A DNA stretch of 64,000 nucleotides from the NCBI GenBank assembly GCA_036873755.1, contig JAVTVY010018941.1:1-64000 (forward strand). Direction: 5' to 3'. Source of the DNA: Hanleya hanleyi (Eukaryota; Mollusca; Polyplacophora; Lepidopleurida; Hanleyidae). The position numbers and the translations under genes were made by a program. The notes beneath the pieces are model-generated. The model did no database searches. It was not told the origin of the DNA and worked only from the letters and a program-made list of their open reading frames with translations. Below are positions 20,650 to 33,082 of this stretch, in pieces (within the stretch, counting starts at the first letter, position 1; the number at the start of each line of letters is the position of its first letter).

Positions 20650-22038
20650 CATGGCAGTGTGACTAACGTCACAGGACCTACGAAGTACAGTATAGGCATT
20701 AGGACTCGAACGCGAACTGAACTCTTGGAAATCCCCACCCCAAGTTGAAATCCTGCCTATATTAAGATGGGCACCGCCCAAGTCAGAATCGCCAGTGATT
20801 TTCATCAAAAATCACCAGAAATTTTTATAAAAAGTAGGTCAGCTCAGAACTTGTTGGTAACAGTCTCCTAATGCGCCTTCATTCCAAAATAAATAACACT
20901 CGCCGATTTAATTTTACAATTTTTTAACTAAAGGAAACAGATTGAATAATAAAAAGTTCAGTAGATTTCAAGCTTTACGTGTGAAAATACATTTACATCT
21001 CTTTAATGGTTTTCAGTGCCCTTGTCCAGGATCAAAACAACTTTTTGAATCGCATTATTTTCCCAACAATACAACAATTTTTTATATATAGTACCATAGT
21101 AGAAAGGTAGCATTTATGTAGTTTACGGTAATTCAACTCAAGACCAACACCTTCTATGCACAAGATAATAATGATTCTATGTCATTCTCCTGAGCATAAC
21201 CGGTACAAAGACGAATAAATAGCGTCTCTACATCACGTTGTTATCTAGATATATGAGACAACACATTTTGGGCATCGGCAATCTGATGAATGTACTATTC
21301 CGGTTTTCTTGTTTCACATTATATTCTATGGAGGTTGATCGGTGATTTTCTCCATTGATAAACGTTAAACCACCTAGCTTTAACTAATTTTGCTAGGCTG
21401 TCTTCATTCAGACTGTACAGCCTACACAGTCCACAGAAAATACACCGCACATTCTTGTACTCCCAGCCTTATCACATTTGATGGCAAGTTTAGCGGGCTG
21501 TTTAATGTCTAAGCTAGGAAATGTTCCATTGTAGTTGACAGGCATGCAATAATATACTATAGTATCTGCTATACAGGACACCGACCACTGTAATTTGATG
21601 TGACAAGCAGCACGACTAGAAACCAGCCTTATCCCAGTGGGCTTGGATGTAAATCACTGTTAAAAATCACAAGGCTCGGATAGAGCCTCTCTCTGTGTTT
21701 GTTCCAAGGACAAGCCTTAATGACTTTTAAATCCACTGATAAGGAGGTCCCCCGGCTTCATAGTCATAAAAGGAACATGATACTGTTAAAGGCCACATGG
21801 ATGGTATGTATCTATAACAATATACTGAAGTGTTAATTATAAATCTAATTTTAATCAGAATTATTTCAGATCAGAACTTGCTGGTAACAATGCCCTAATG
21901 CACGTTCATGCCAAAAATCAAGGTTCTAATGTCAACGGTTCTCCTTATTTTGCCGACGAAAGGATTCGGATGGACTGACTGACTGACTGACTCACTCATT
22001 ACCGGACAATTTGCGATCTGTAGCCTACTTCGTAGGAA
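20650..22038 (+). mobile_element. E element, full length (1.39 kb), TA target duplication
   Basis: Best reference copy of the E type. CATGGCAGTGTGACTAACG opens it and CCTACTTCGTAGGAA closes it; TA flanks both sides (20648-20649, 22039-22040). The ends lack terminal inverted repeats, but both contain CCTACGAAGTA in inverted orientation a short way in. The left end has GTGAC-TAAC-GTCAC and the right end CCTAC-TTC-GTAGG, each able to form a 5-bp hairpin. No open frame of note. Confidence 0.85.
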
Positions 22039-22439
22039 TATGTTTGTATTAAAAAGCAACATCATTTCTCATTTTTCAGCAGTAATGTTCTATATGCATT
22101 TCATTATGTCAAAGTTCTGAACTGTACACAATTTATTGTAATAAAGATAATTTCTGCAGACGATCACACAATCACCTTTTTTGCATCAGTTTGTATGCAT
22201 CGACAGATTACCGTGGAAATAAAGTTTTGACTGAAACTATTCTGTGTATCAGGTGGGTATAAACATTAAAGCAAGCCAGATCGCAAGTCAGATACATGAT
22301 GTTGTCTATATTAAGAAGAACTGACTTAAACATATTCATTATGCATGTATATCTTATATCTTAATGTGGGTTAAACATATTCATTATATATTTTTGGCAC
22401 TGGGTGAAATATTGTTGATACTGTGTTGTTAAACTAATT

Positions 22440-22975
22440 TAGGCAAAAGTACAGAAGCTGAAGAGAGAAGACATTTGGAAGCATCATTGGTATATACAAG
22501 CATTAACTAGAGGCTTAAACTACATGAATACTGAGATAGCTGTAACTAATTCTGCTAGGCTGTGTTCATTCAGGCAGTACAGCATACATGATTTTTACTC
22601 TGCAAAGTTTAGGACCTCTCACTGAGCCAGTCATCCAACACACACAGCTGGTTGGTGTTATCTCCTTGCCAGTCCTGGGCTATCAGTGACAAGTGACAAG
22701 CCTTAATGGCTTTTAAATCGACTGATAAGGAGGTCCCCTGGCTTCATGGTCATAAAAGGAATATGATACTCTATCCAAGCCCAGTCAATTTTGTTACAGG
22801 CCACATCCATGGTATGATGTAAACTGTAGCCTTTAACGTGTATCCTATTTCACTTTCAAACATTTCATCATTGACCACATCAGGCTTCAAATTCAGGTCA
22901 AATTACCCACTGCTGCTAAAAATACCCTGTCATTGATCCCCTTTCCACTGTATGCCACATGGCCCTATTAAACAG
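22440..22975. mobile_element. Diverged E-interior relic
   Basis: Pieces such as CTGATAAGGAGGTCCCC, GGCTTCATGGTCATAAAAGG and AACGTGTATCCTATTTCAC match E interiors (21690-21790 and 8860-8900), but the ends are gone and divergence is clearly higher than among the other copies, so this is an older insertion. Confidence 0.55.
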
Positions 22976-23341
22976 AGAGTGTGTGACTTGGATTCAAGGG
23001 TTAAGACTTTGGAGGGAAATACAATTTTGACAGCAGAAATATGACCCTGCCATTTGCTGATTAGAGCGATAAAACAGGGTAGGCTAAATGGACCCTTTTC
23101 AATGCAGTATTTCTTGGCATGGATGTGAAAATATGAGGACATACTTTGGGGGTTTTTTGTACCTCTTGAATATTGACTATATATCACACTTGGATATAAT
23201 TTGAACAAAAAATTACATGTGTAAACAAAATATGTCTAAATTTCTCTTGTCATTTCAAATCTTGACCCATTTTAATTCCTTGATTAGGGGATACAGAATC
23301 ACTGCCATGGAGTGTGTTGGTATGTCACGGCAATTCCGATT
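22976..23341. other. Intergenic, no gene seen
   Basis: No exon or repeat recognised between the two E relics. Confidence 0.3.
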
Positions 23342-24079
23342 CACACAACGAAGCTGAGGTGGTTTAACGTTTATCAATGAAGAAAATCACCGATCAACCG
23401 CCATAGAATATAATGTGAAACAAGAAAACCGGAATAGCACATTCATCAGATTGCCGATGCCCAAAATGTGTTGTCTCATATATCTAGATAACAACGTGAC
23501 GTAGAGACTCTATTTATTCGTCTTTGTACCGGCTATGCTCAGGAGAATGACACAGAATCATTATTATCTTGTGCATAGAAGGTATTGGTCTTGAGTTGAA
23601 TTACCGTAAACTACATAAATGCTACCGTTCTACTATAGTACTATATATAAAAATTTGTTGTATTGTTGGGAAAATAATGTGATTCAAAAAGTTGTTTTGA
23701 TCCTGTACAAGGGCACTGAAAACCATTAAAGAGATGTAAATGTATTTTCACACGTAAAGCTTGAAATCTACTGAACCTATATTATTCAATCTGATTCCTT
23801 TAATTAAAAAATTGTAAAATTAAATCGGCGATAGTTATTTATTTTGGAATGAAGACGCATTAGGAGACTGTTACCAACAAGTTCTGAGCTGACCTACTTT
23901 TGATGAAAATTTCTGGTGATTTTTGATGAAAATCACTGGCGATTCTGACTTGGGACGTGCCCATCTTAATATAGGCAGGATTTCAACTGGGGGTGGGGAT
24001 TTCCAAGAGTTCAGTTGGCGTTCGAGTCCTAATGCCTACTGTACTTCGTAGGTCCTGTGACGTTAGTCACACTGCCATG
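23342..24079 (-). mobile_element. E element copy E0 (right end missing)
   Basis: Inverted E copy beginning inside the element (GGTGGTTTAACGTTTATC) and ending at GTCACACTGCCATG, followed by TT. Private variants: GAAGACGCATTAGG, GACTTGGGACGTGCCC and CAGTTGGCGTTCG. These same variants occur in the right part of the hybrid copy at 29117-30044. Confidence 0.8.
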
Positions 24080-24290
24080 TTACAATATAGAACCCTTTTA
24101 ATGGCATACTGCTTAATCAAAATTTTGCAAGATATGTGCGCATGCGTACTATTGTCACTTTTGAAGGACGAGTAGCTAGATCTGTTTTATCCAAAGATCC
24201 CTCGCAGGCTGATTTCTTAGGTACATATTTTATAAAATAAAGAGATGAAACACTAATTAGTATACATTGTCCGCGGGCGTACTTTATCCT

Positions 24291-24602
24291 ATTATGATAC
24301 TCTCTTGAATAATTAGATTTAAATTGGTAACTATTGGTGAAAATAATTCAATCGAACCGAAAGATTGACTTAATTAAATCTGTGAAGTTTAGATCTTGTC
24401 CCAGATTCCAATCTTCTCAGATTAAAATGTCAAACTTTCAGTTCAATCTATTAGATTAAAAAAGAACACAATGAATCCAACGTAGACTGAAACTTCAATC
24501 TAATATATCCTGATAAACTGAAATTTTCAATCTAATAGATTGATTCTCAATCGAAACAGATTGATCACAAATTCGAATCTAATGATGTAAGAGAGTAATA
24601 AT
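24291..24602. mobile_element. MITE rich in AATCTAATAGATTG palindromes
   Basis: Ends ATTATGATACTCTCTT and, inverted, ATTATTACTCTCTT form imperfect TIRs. The interior repeats CAATCTAATAGATTG-like words on both strands. A second copy at ~30256-30566 is part of the duplicated unit rather than an independent insertion. Confidence 0.5.
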
Positions 24603-24960
24603 ATATACACCATAATGCATTGAGTACTCATACCTCAATATAACTCATGCACCGGTAGGTCATTATGCAAAATCAGTTCCATTTGATTGACCCATCCTCT
24701 TAAAATTTACAGATCGTTAGCTCATACAGTCCAACACAGACCAATGCACACCGATATACTTACAAAGATCATGGCCGATACTAAAAGCATACACACCTAT
24801 ACTCATAATACTATACATTGAAAAAAAAATCTGATGAACATAGTTTCTTACAGCGCAAAACCTAATGGCGCTAGTCGGTGACGTTAAATATGTCGCAGGT
24901 TGTGATTGCACGTACGGTATGTTTCTGCGCGAACAGGAAATTATTCAGTGGGGATGAAAT

Positions 24961-25179
24961 GGTCCGTGTAACCTTGCACAGTTCAATTTTCGTTTTTCGT
25001 TTTTGGTTTCCCAAAATCAAAAATTGAAATTTGACCGTCAATTTTCAATTTTCGTTTTTTGTTTCTGTACTGTAATCTCAAAATCAAAAATTGAAAATTG
25101 ACGGTCAAATTTCAATTTTTGATTTTGAGAAACCAAAAACATAAAAACGAAAATTGAATTGTGCAAGGTTACACGGACC
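24961..25179. mobile_element. 219 bp foldback MITE with 6-bp TSD
   Basis: GGTCCGTGTAACCTTGCAC opens it and its inverse closes it. The arms include repeated CAATTTTCGTTTTT and AAATCAAAAATTG words, giving an almost complete hairpin. TGAAAT flanks both ends (24955-24960 and 25180-25185). Confidence 0.8.
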
Positions 25180-25684
25180 TGAAATGATAAATATGGCACA
25201 TTGTAATAACATAATAAATGCAAAACACTATTTCATTAATCAACTATCCGCTGTCATTGAGCGGGTCTGGCCGTAGTAGATTGAACAAATTATAAGAGCA
25301 AATGACTAAAGCATGCATTTGGGAAGTCCACCAAGCATCAGACGCGGCAATTCCATTCGTTTGAGGGGGTAAGCGAAGAAGAGAGAAAAATCACCAGTAA
25401 ATATAAATTGACTATACTCATTTCCACTGATTTTAACGTATTTGATGAGGATGTACATTTCACAAAACAAGCTAAATTTGCCTAATTTTTCTAGGGATAT
25501 ATATATATTATAAAAATGTGGATTGTTAATGCATATAGATCTTGCACTTAGTCAAATAAATTAAATGTCACTCATTAAAGTATACAAAATGTGTACATGT
25601 GTAGACCGGCTATATGTGTGCTCTAGCTGGTCCGGTTTTGCCTTTTGCAACTTACATCTTTGTGTGTTGTTTTCTATTTTTCAG

Positions 25685-25839
25685 GTTTCTCACCTTAATA
25701 CATTGTGTCAATATCGGAGAGACCATCAGAAGAATGCTGGGATAACTGGGGACCAAAACGCTGTTGTCCTTTTGCAGCGTTAAGGTGATGAAAGGCAAAA
25801 GTTCCCTGAAGGATTTCGCTATTTACCGGGTGTTAATCA
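25685..25839 (+). CDS. Start-codon exon (copy A1) of a small two-exon gene
   Basis: A strong acceptor (TTTTCTATTTTTCAG, ending 25684) and a strong donor (ATCA|GTAAGT, GT at 25840-25841) bound a 155-base exon. From ATG at 25788 it reads MKGKSSLKDFAIYRVLI plus one base. That phase fits the terminal exon at 33083 exactly, giving an uninterrupted 86-codon frame across the splice. An in-frame TAA upstream in the same exon (near 25744) supports 25788 as the first ATG; G is at -3. The exon is duplicated as A2 at 31649-31803. Product unknown: a predicted basic helix (IYRVLIKACMRNFK region), then a lysine-rich tail. The IYR-basic-helix start faintly recalls LYR-motif mitochondrial assembly proteins, but I do not claim that. 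Confidence 0.5.
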
Positions 25840-25965
25840 GTAAGTTTACTGTTTGGAGTGATTGACCAGTAACCAGTGCCTGGTCATGCAGAGGTATCGC
25901 TTTCAAAATGCTGTCATAGTTTGAATATTCTCATAACTGCCTTTAATACATACAAGAATCATTTA

Positions 25966-28900
25966 TTCCTACGAAGTAGGCTACAGATCGCAAATTGTCC
26001 GGTAATGAGTGAGTGAGTCAGTCCATCCGAATCCTTTCGTCGGCAAAATAAGGAGAACCGTTAACATTAGAACCTTGATTTTTGGCATGAACGTGCATTA
26101 GGGCATTGTTACCAGCAAGTTCTGAGCTGATCAAATTCTGATGAAAATTTAATTTATAATTATTTTTTTATTATTTATTGATGACTCGAGTGCACTGTCA
26201 TGCCCATCGGGAACCCTTGACTGTACGCTTCACTGTGACTTTTAAGCGCCTGGGACTAACTTCGGCCGCCCAGCACTAAAGCAAAAAAAAAAAAAAATTA
26301 TGCGCCCAGCACTCGAAAATATCAGTAACTTTAATGATACTTGCCAAAATATGTCGGCATTATACGTTTCCAGGTAGCTCCGCCATGTTTTCTCTAATAG
26401 TCCACGCCACGCTTCCCGAGCTGTATATGCCACGATGCATGAAGGAAGCAAATCATTTTATCGGAGAATGGAGGTTGTTATTTCGTCTGCTGCGAAGTTT
26501 TACCGAGCCACGAGTATCACTTTACATGTACATGTATTTTATAAATCATTGTCAGAAGCGCCAAGCAACTTTGAAAAACATCTTCTCACAGAAGCGTTAG
26601 GGTATTTGTTGGCTTTCGGTGGTCGTTGTTGTTGTTCTAAGACGTCAGCTTCCAAAATATATTTTAGTTATATCTATATTAAAAGCACACATGCATGTGT
26701 GCGCTCGCTCGTACGTCGTAATCAGTCTATTAGATCTACATGTATATGAGATATCCATAATATGGCTAGTTGAACAGTACACTTGAATCTAGTATTAAAC
26801 TGGAGTAATCTATTTTTAGCCTCACTGTAATGTTGATACACATGCCGAGAAAACAGGGCTTGGATTCAAGACAGACCCCTAATCACATGTGGTGGTATCC
26901 ATTTACAGAGCGCGTGGCGGTGGTATAAAAATACACCATATTAAGGCGACCCTATTCCGATGAAGACTGATACCCTGGCCTGAGCCAGAAACACATGACC
27001 CTATCAAGCTGAACTTTTAAGGTCAAATCTTCAGATTCTAAAACATAGGCCTACAATTTAGTAATAGTTAAATAACCTTCAACCACTCTTCCTGCTTTCT
27101 TATTCCGATCATGTGAGGCTGGACTATTTTCAATGTGATCATCGGGGCATGTGTGGATTTTGTCACATTTGCGAATCACAGAACAACAATATGCGATTTG
27201 ATATTTAGAAGACGGAGTAATATCTGTACCTATTACGATATTACTCCCATTACAAAATGAGATTAAAAAAAATTAGAACACAGATTTTATAATTACCTAT
27301 CATTGGGTATTAGTGAAAAGGAATACGGTAAGGACAAGTATGTTAAAATAAAAATGTGAGGCTCTGTTTTGTAATATTAATTTTAGCTTACGGAACTCGA
27401 ACATGAAGTTAACGTAGTATAGAAAATAATATTAGCATCATCCTTGAAATAGTATAAATGTGTTCGAACAGACACCCTATATGTATCCTATCACTGCAGC
27501 ATTTTGCCGTTATAATATAACCATCATATATGTTGCTGGTATTACCGTTAGTATTAGCACAACTGTGCTCCTTTATATGTTGCTTGTATGTTGGATTTAT
27601 CTAAAGTTGTGCAATAATGATTGTTTGACTGATTGATTATAGTATAAGATGGACAGCATTTCTTCCACTCTGCATATAGGCCTAAGGGGGGGGGCAGAAA
27701 CGTTATTGTACCGTACTAAAAGTACACACTCCTCCCCACCCGTCATGCACACTTCTGGTATTTTTATATATATAACAGTAATTTGCACACTTATTGGCTT
27801 CAGTCTTTCATTCTTGATCTTCACATTTTCATCATCATCTTCCCACCCATATCGTTGAGGTGGTCTTCGCTCGCTTCGTGTAGGCCGCATGGTTTAATAT
27901 TGAAAGACTACAAAACCGTTACGAAAAGGATCTCCAAAGCAAAGTTCATCAGATTGTCTTCGGATGTTAAATTACAAAATACATGTGTAGGCCCAGTTAG
28001 GACGCAAATACTCCGCTGACGGTGATGCAGGCCTAGAGCACATGTTAGAATTGTTGGTCCAGTTTTTCTGAGCGAGGGTGACACTGGATATTTGATCCGA
28101 GGCAGTTTTGTATCAAAACAGCTGTGAGGGCTAAATTTAGGGAGACGGGCTTCCGAGTCACCACGTGTATTGAAATATAATTCGGGTAGCTGCTGATAAG
28201 CGTGGCCGGCCAAACCAAGCCCCAGCCCTATAGGTTTTCTCGGCATGATTCCGATGGTATCCGTTTTCACTCATTTGCTGGTCTTGGAATTCCGTTGAAG
28301 GCATATTATACTGCACGTTTTATATATTCAGCCTATACAACATTGCATAATTTCTTCAGTTCAGTCATTAGTTAAAAAATGTTCTACCTCAAAAAGAAAT
28401 AAAAAATTACTGGATTTTATGAGAGAAATTACTAAATTTAAACACAACAATGACCCTATTATCTGTTATTACTGAAGAGATCAATAATAAGATCATCGTT
28501 GTGTTTTAAATTCAGTAACCTATAACCAGTTGTTTATTTTTTTCGTGTGTGCTTTATTGTTCATTGATTATTACTATGTACTCTCTTCAGATGAGGTACC
28601 TTGAAGTTGAATGCCAAATAAATATATCCATGGAGAATGGCTCTCTTTTTGATTCTTGCATTCTAACAAATCTCTGATCTTGACCGTTCTCACTTCAAAT
28701 TTGTGTTTCTTTTCCAGTTTCCGGTCTTATTTTGGGACTTGAAACATTTACTTCTCAACTGCTCTGACAGAGCACCATTCCCTACGCTAATTTGAAAAAA
28801 TCTCCTAATGCCGAGAAAAGGGGTGGGGGGTGCCCCGCTCTCTCGGACTCTCCTCCCAACACCTCGTGCTGTACTGCTGGGCTGATCAGTGCCCATGGTA

Positions 28901-29109
28901 ATAGAAACTGAGGGCGATAATAGTTGCTATGCTAACGACTCACCAGCGATGACATCTGGAAAAGTTAATAGTTCCCACTGTCAATTTAGAGATGCTATAT
29001 AAATTCTCTCATGGTAGCACACAGGGCCCCCAAGTCATCTCTCGAGTACACACTTAAATTATATCAAACCCTATTTCGTAGGTCCTGTGACGTTAGTCAC
29101 ACTGCCATG
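25966..29109 (-). mobile_element. T element 2, full length (3.14 kb), TA flanks
   Basis: Inverted counterpart of 14515-17670, from TTCCTACGAAGTAGGC to GTCACACTGCCATG, with TA on both sides (25964-25965, 29110-29111). Differences from T1 include a longer C/G tract near 28820-28860 and shorter homopolymers. It lies between U1 and the hybrid E element, in what would be the intron of the small gene. The corresponding position after U2 (31928-31931) lacks it and reads TATA. Confidence 0.85.
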
Positions 29110-29116
29110 TATTATA

Positions 29117-30044
29117 TTCCTACTAAGTAGGCTACAGATCGCAAATTGTCCGGTAATGAGTGAGCGAGTCCATCCGAATCCTTTCGTCGGAAAAATAAGG
29201 AGAACCGTTGACATTAGAACCTTGATTTTTGGCATGAACGTGCATTAGGGCATTGTTACCATCAAGTTCTGATCTGAAATAATTCTGATTATAATTAGAT
29301 TTATAATTAACACTTCAGTATATTGTTATAGATATATGTTAACTGTAGCCTATAACGTGTATCGTATTTCACATCCAAACATTTCATCATTGCCAAGAAA
29401 ACTGTGGTCCGTTTTGCTCCAGCGTTTTATCGCATTTAATGAGTATCAGTTACTGTCCGTCTAAAAATACCCTGTCATTGAAACACATTCCACTATGCCA
29501 CATGGCCCTATTACTGAGGTTAATCATTATTATCTTGTGCATATAAGGTGTTGGTCTTGAGTTGAATTACCGTAAACTACATAAATGCTACCTTTCTACT
29601 ATAGTACTATATATAAAAATTTGTTGTATTGTTGGGAAAATAATGCGATTCAAAAAGTTGTTTTGATCCTGGACAAGGCACTGAAAACCATTAAAGATAT
29701 GTAAATGTATTTTCACACGTAAAGCTTGAAATCTACTGAACCTATATTATTCAATCTGTTTCCTTTAATTAAAAAATTGTAAAATTAAATCGGCGATCGT
29801 TATTTATTTTGGAATGAAGACGCATTAGGAGACTGTTACCAACAAGTTCTGAGCTGACCTACTTTTGATGAAAATTTCTGGTGATTTTTGATGAAAATCA
29901 CTGGCGATTCTGACTTGGGACGTGCCCATCTTAATATAGGCAGGATTTCAACTGGGGGTGGGGATTTCCAAGAGTTCAGTTGGCGTTCGAGTCCTAATGC
30001 CTACTGTACTTCGTAGGTCCTGTGACGTTAGTCACACTGCCATG
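29117..30044 (-). mobile_element. E element copy E1, hybrid of E2 and E0
   Basis: Left part (to ~29798) shares variants with E2 at 31937: TCGGAAAAATAAGG, TTACCATCAAG, GATTATAATTAG, ATATAAGGTG, CCTGGACAAG and CGGCGATCG. Right part (from ~29820) shares variants with E0: GAAGACGCATT, TTGGGACGTGCCC, CAGTTGGCG and an intact GTCACACTGCCATG. The switch falls between 29799 and 29819. This is the expected product of unequal exchange between E2 and E0. Confidence 0.8.
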
Positions 30045-31936
30045 TTACAATATAGAACCCTTTTAATGGCATACTGCTTAATCAAAATTTTGCAAGATAT
30101 GTGCGCATGCGTACTATTGTCACTTTTGAAGGACGAGTAGCTAGATCTGTTTTATCCAAAGATCCCTCGCAGGCTGATTTCTTAGGTACATATTTTATAA
30201 AATAAAGAGATGAAACACTAATTAGTATACATTGTCCGCGGGCGTACTTTATCCTATTATGATACTCTCTTGAATAATTAGATTTAAATTGGTAACTATT
30301 GGTGAAAATAATTCAATCGAACCGAAAGATTGACTTAATTAAATCTGTGAAGTTTAGATCTTGTCCCAGATTCCAATCTTCTCAGATTAAAATGTCAAAC
30401 TTTCAGTTCAATCTATTAGATTAAAAAAGAACACAATGAATCCAACGTAGACTGAAACTTCAATCTAATATATCCTGATAAACTGAAATTTTCAATCTAA
30501 TAGATTGATTCTCAATCGAAACAGATTGATCACAAATTCGAATCTAATGATGTAAGAGAGTAATAATATATACACCATAATGCATTGAGTACTCATACCT
30601 CAATATAACTCATGCACCGGTAGGTCATTATGCAAAATCAGTTCCATTTGATTGACCCATCCTCTTAAAATTTACAGATCGTTAGCTCATACAGTCCAAC
30701 ACAGACCAATGCACACCGATATACTTACAAAGATCATGGCCGATACTAAAAGCATACACACCTATACTCATAATACTATACATTGAAAAAAAATCTGATG
30801 AACATAGTTTCTTACAGCGCAAAACCTAATGGCGCTAGTCGGTGACGTTAAATATGTCGCAGGTTGTGATTGCACGTACGGTATGTTTCTGCGCGAACAG
30901 GAAATTATTCAGTGGGGATGAAATGGTCCGTGTAACCTTGCACAGTTCAATTTTCGTTTTTCGTTTTTGGTTTCCCAAAATCAAAAATTGAAATTTGACC
31001 GTCAATTTTCAATTTTCGTTTTTTGTTTCTGTACTGTAATCTCAAAATCAAAAATTGAAAATTGACGGTCAAATTTCAATTTTTGATTTTGAGAAACCAA
31101 AAACATAAAAACGAAAATTGAATTGTGCAAGGTTACACGGACCTGAAATGATAAATATGGCACATTGTAATAACATAATAAATGCAAAACACTATTTCAT
31201 TAATCAACTATCCGCTGTCATTGAGCGGGTCTGGCCGTAGTAGATTGAACAAATTATAAGAGCAAATGACTAAAGCATGCATTTGGGAAGTCCACCAAGC
31301 ATCAGACGCGGCAATTCCATTCGTTTGAGGGGGTAAGCGAAGAAGAGAGAAAAATCACCAGTAAATATAAATTGACTATACTCATTTCCACTGATTTTAA
31401 CGTATTTGATGAGGATGTACATTTCACAAAACAAGCTAAATTTGCCTAATTTTTCTAGGGATATATATATATTATAAAAATGTGGATTGTTAATGCATAT
31501 AGATCTTGCACTTAGTCAAATAAATTAAATGTCACTCATTAAAGTATACAAAATGTGTACATGTGTAGACCGGCTATATGTGTGCTCTAGCTGGTCCGGT
31601 TTTGCCTTTTGCAACTTACATCTTTGTGTGTTGTTTTCTATTTTTCAGGTTTCTCACCTTAATACATTGTGTCAATATCGGAGAGACCATCAGAAGAATG
31701 CTGGGATAACTGGGGACCAAAACGCTGTTGTCCTTTTGCAGCGTTAAGGTGATGAAAGGCAAAAGTTCCCTGAAGGATTTCGCTATTTACCGGGTGTTAA
31801 TCAGTAAGTTTACTGTTTGGAGTGATTGACCAGTAACCAGTGCCTGGTCATGCAGAGGTATCGCTTTCAAAATGCTGTCATAGTTTGAATATTCTCATAA
31901 CTGCCTTTAATACATACAAGAATCATTTATATTATA
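30045..31936. repeat. Tandem duplication unit U2
   Basis: Copy of 24080-25965, including the MITE (30256-30566), the foldback (30925-31143) and exon A2 (31649-31803). At its end the sequence runs ...CATTTATATTATATT straight into E2, with no T element. Confidence 0.85.
31649..31803 (+). CDS. Start-codon exon (copy A2) of the small two-exon gene
   Basis: Identical in every position I checked to A1, with the same acceptor, donor and ATG (31752). This is the copy nearest the terminal exon, separated from it by ~1.28 kb that includes E2. If A1 were spliced to A2, the frame would enter GT-TTC-TCA-CCT-TAA and stop after a few residues, so only A1- or A2-to-terminal splicing keeps the 86-residue product. 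Confidence 0.5.
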
Positions 31937-32866
31937 TTCCTACGAAGTAGGCTACAGATCGCAAATTGTCCGGTAATGAGTGAGTGAGTCCATCCGAATC
32001 CTTTCGTCGGAAAAATAAGGAGAACCGTTGACATTAGAACCTTGATTTTTGGCATGAACGTGCATTAGGGCATTGTTACCATCAAGTTCTGATCTGAAAT
32101 AATTCTGATTATAATTAGATTTATAATTAACACTTCAGTATATTGTTATAGATATATGTTAACTGTAGCCTATAACGTGTATCGTATTTCACATCCAAAC
32201 ATTTCATCATTGCCAAGAAAACTGTGGTCCGTTTTGCTCCAGCGTTTTATCGCATTTAATGAGTATCAGTTACTGTCCGTCTAAAAATACCCTGTCATTG
32301 AAACACATTCCACTATGCCACATGGCCCTATTACTGAGGTTAATCATTATTATCTTGTGCATATAAGGTGTTGGTCTTGAGTTGAATTACCGTAAACTAC
32401 ATAAATGCTACCTTTCTACTATAGTACTATATATAAAAATTTGTTGTATTGTTGGGAAAATAATGTGATTTAAAAAGTTGTTTTGATCCTGGACAAGGGC
32501 ACTGGAAACCATTAAAGAGATGTAAATGTATTTTCACACGTAAAGCTTGAAATCTACTGAACCTATATTATTCAATCTGTTTCCTTTCATTAAAAAATTG
32601 TAAAATTAAATCGGCGATCGTTATTTATTTTGGAATGAAGGCGCATTAGGAGACTGTTACCAACAAGTTCTGAGCTGACCTACTTTTGATGAAAATTTCT
32701 GGTGATTTTTGATGAAAATCACAGGCGATTCTGACTTGGGCGGTGCCCATCTTAATATAGGCAGGATTTCAACTGGGGGTGGGGATTTCCAAGAGTTCAG
32801 TTCGCGTTCGAGTCCTAATGCCTACTGTACTTCGTAGGTCCTGTGACGTTAGTCAAACTGCTCATG
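31937..32866 (-). mobile_element. E element copy E2 (0.93 kb, internally deleted)
   Basis: TTCCTACGAAGTAGGC to GTCAAACTGCTCATG. It has the short interior variant of the 8282 and 29117 copies. Private changes near its right end (CACAGGCG, GTCAAACTGCTCATG) are absent from E1, which helps place the exchange point. Confidence 0.8.
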
Positions 32867-33082
32867 TTTAGTATAGTAATACGCATTTTATTGCCCCTAA
32901 AACCTCTTTCGCTTGTTTTGTTTCACTTGAAAACTAGTTCAGCCTGAATATGTTAGAGTTTGATTGGTGGACATAGTTCATCAAGATTTGTATATTATAT
33001 CTAGTGTACAGAACTGCAATCCATTACTGAAATTAAATTTGAATTAAATCATATAATATTCGTTTTCTTTTCAATATTTCAG

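Larger units (their letters stand above)
24080..25965. repeat. Tandem duplication unit U1
   Basis: Nearly identical to 30045-31936 at an offset of 5964-5965; the only difference I noticed is a one-base change in an A-run near 24825. It contains a 312 bp MITE, a 219 bp foldback and the start-codon exon of a small gene. It is followed by T element 2, while the other copy is followed directly by an E element. Confidence 0.85.

Noticed and set aside
20650..22038. E elements as Helitrons
   Set aside because: The right-end hairpin is followed by AA rather than a CTRR terminus, the left end does not start TC, and copies are flanked by matching dinucleotides rather than inserted between A and T without duplication.
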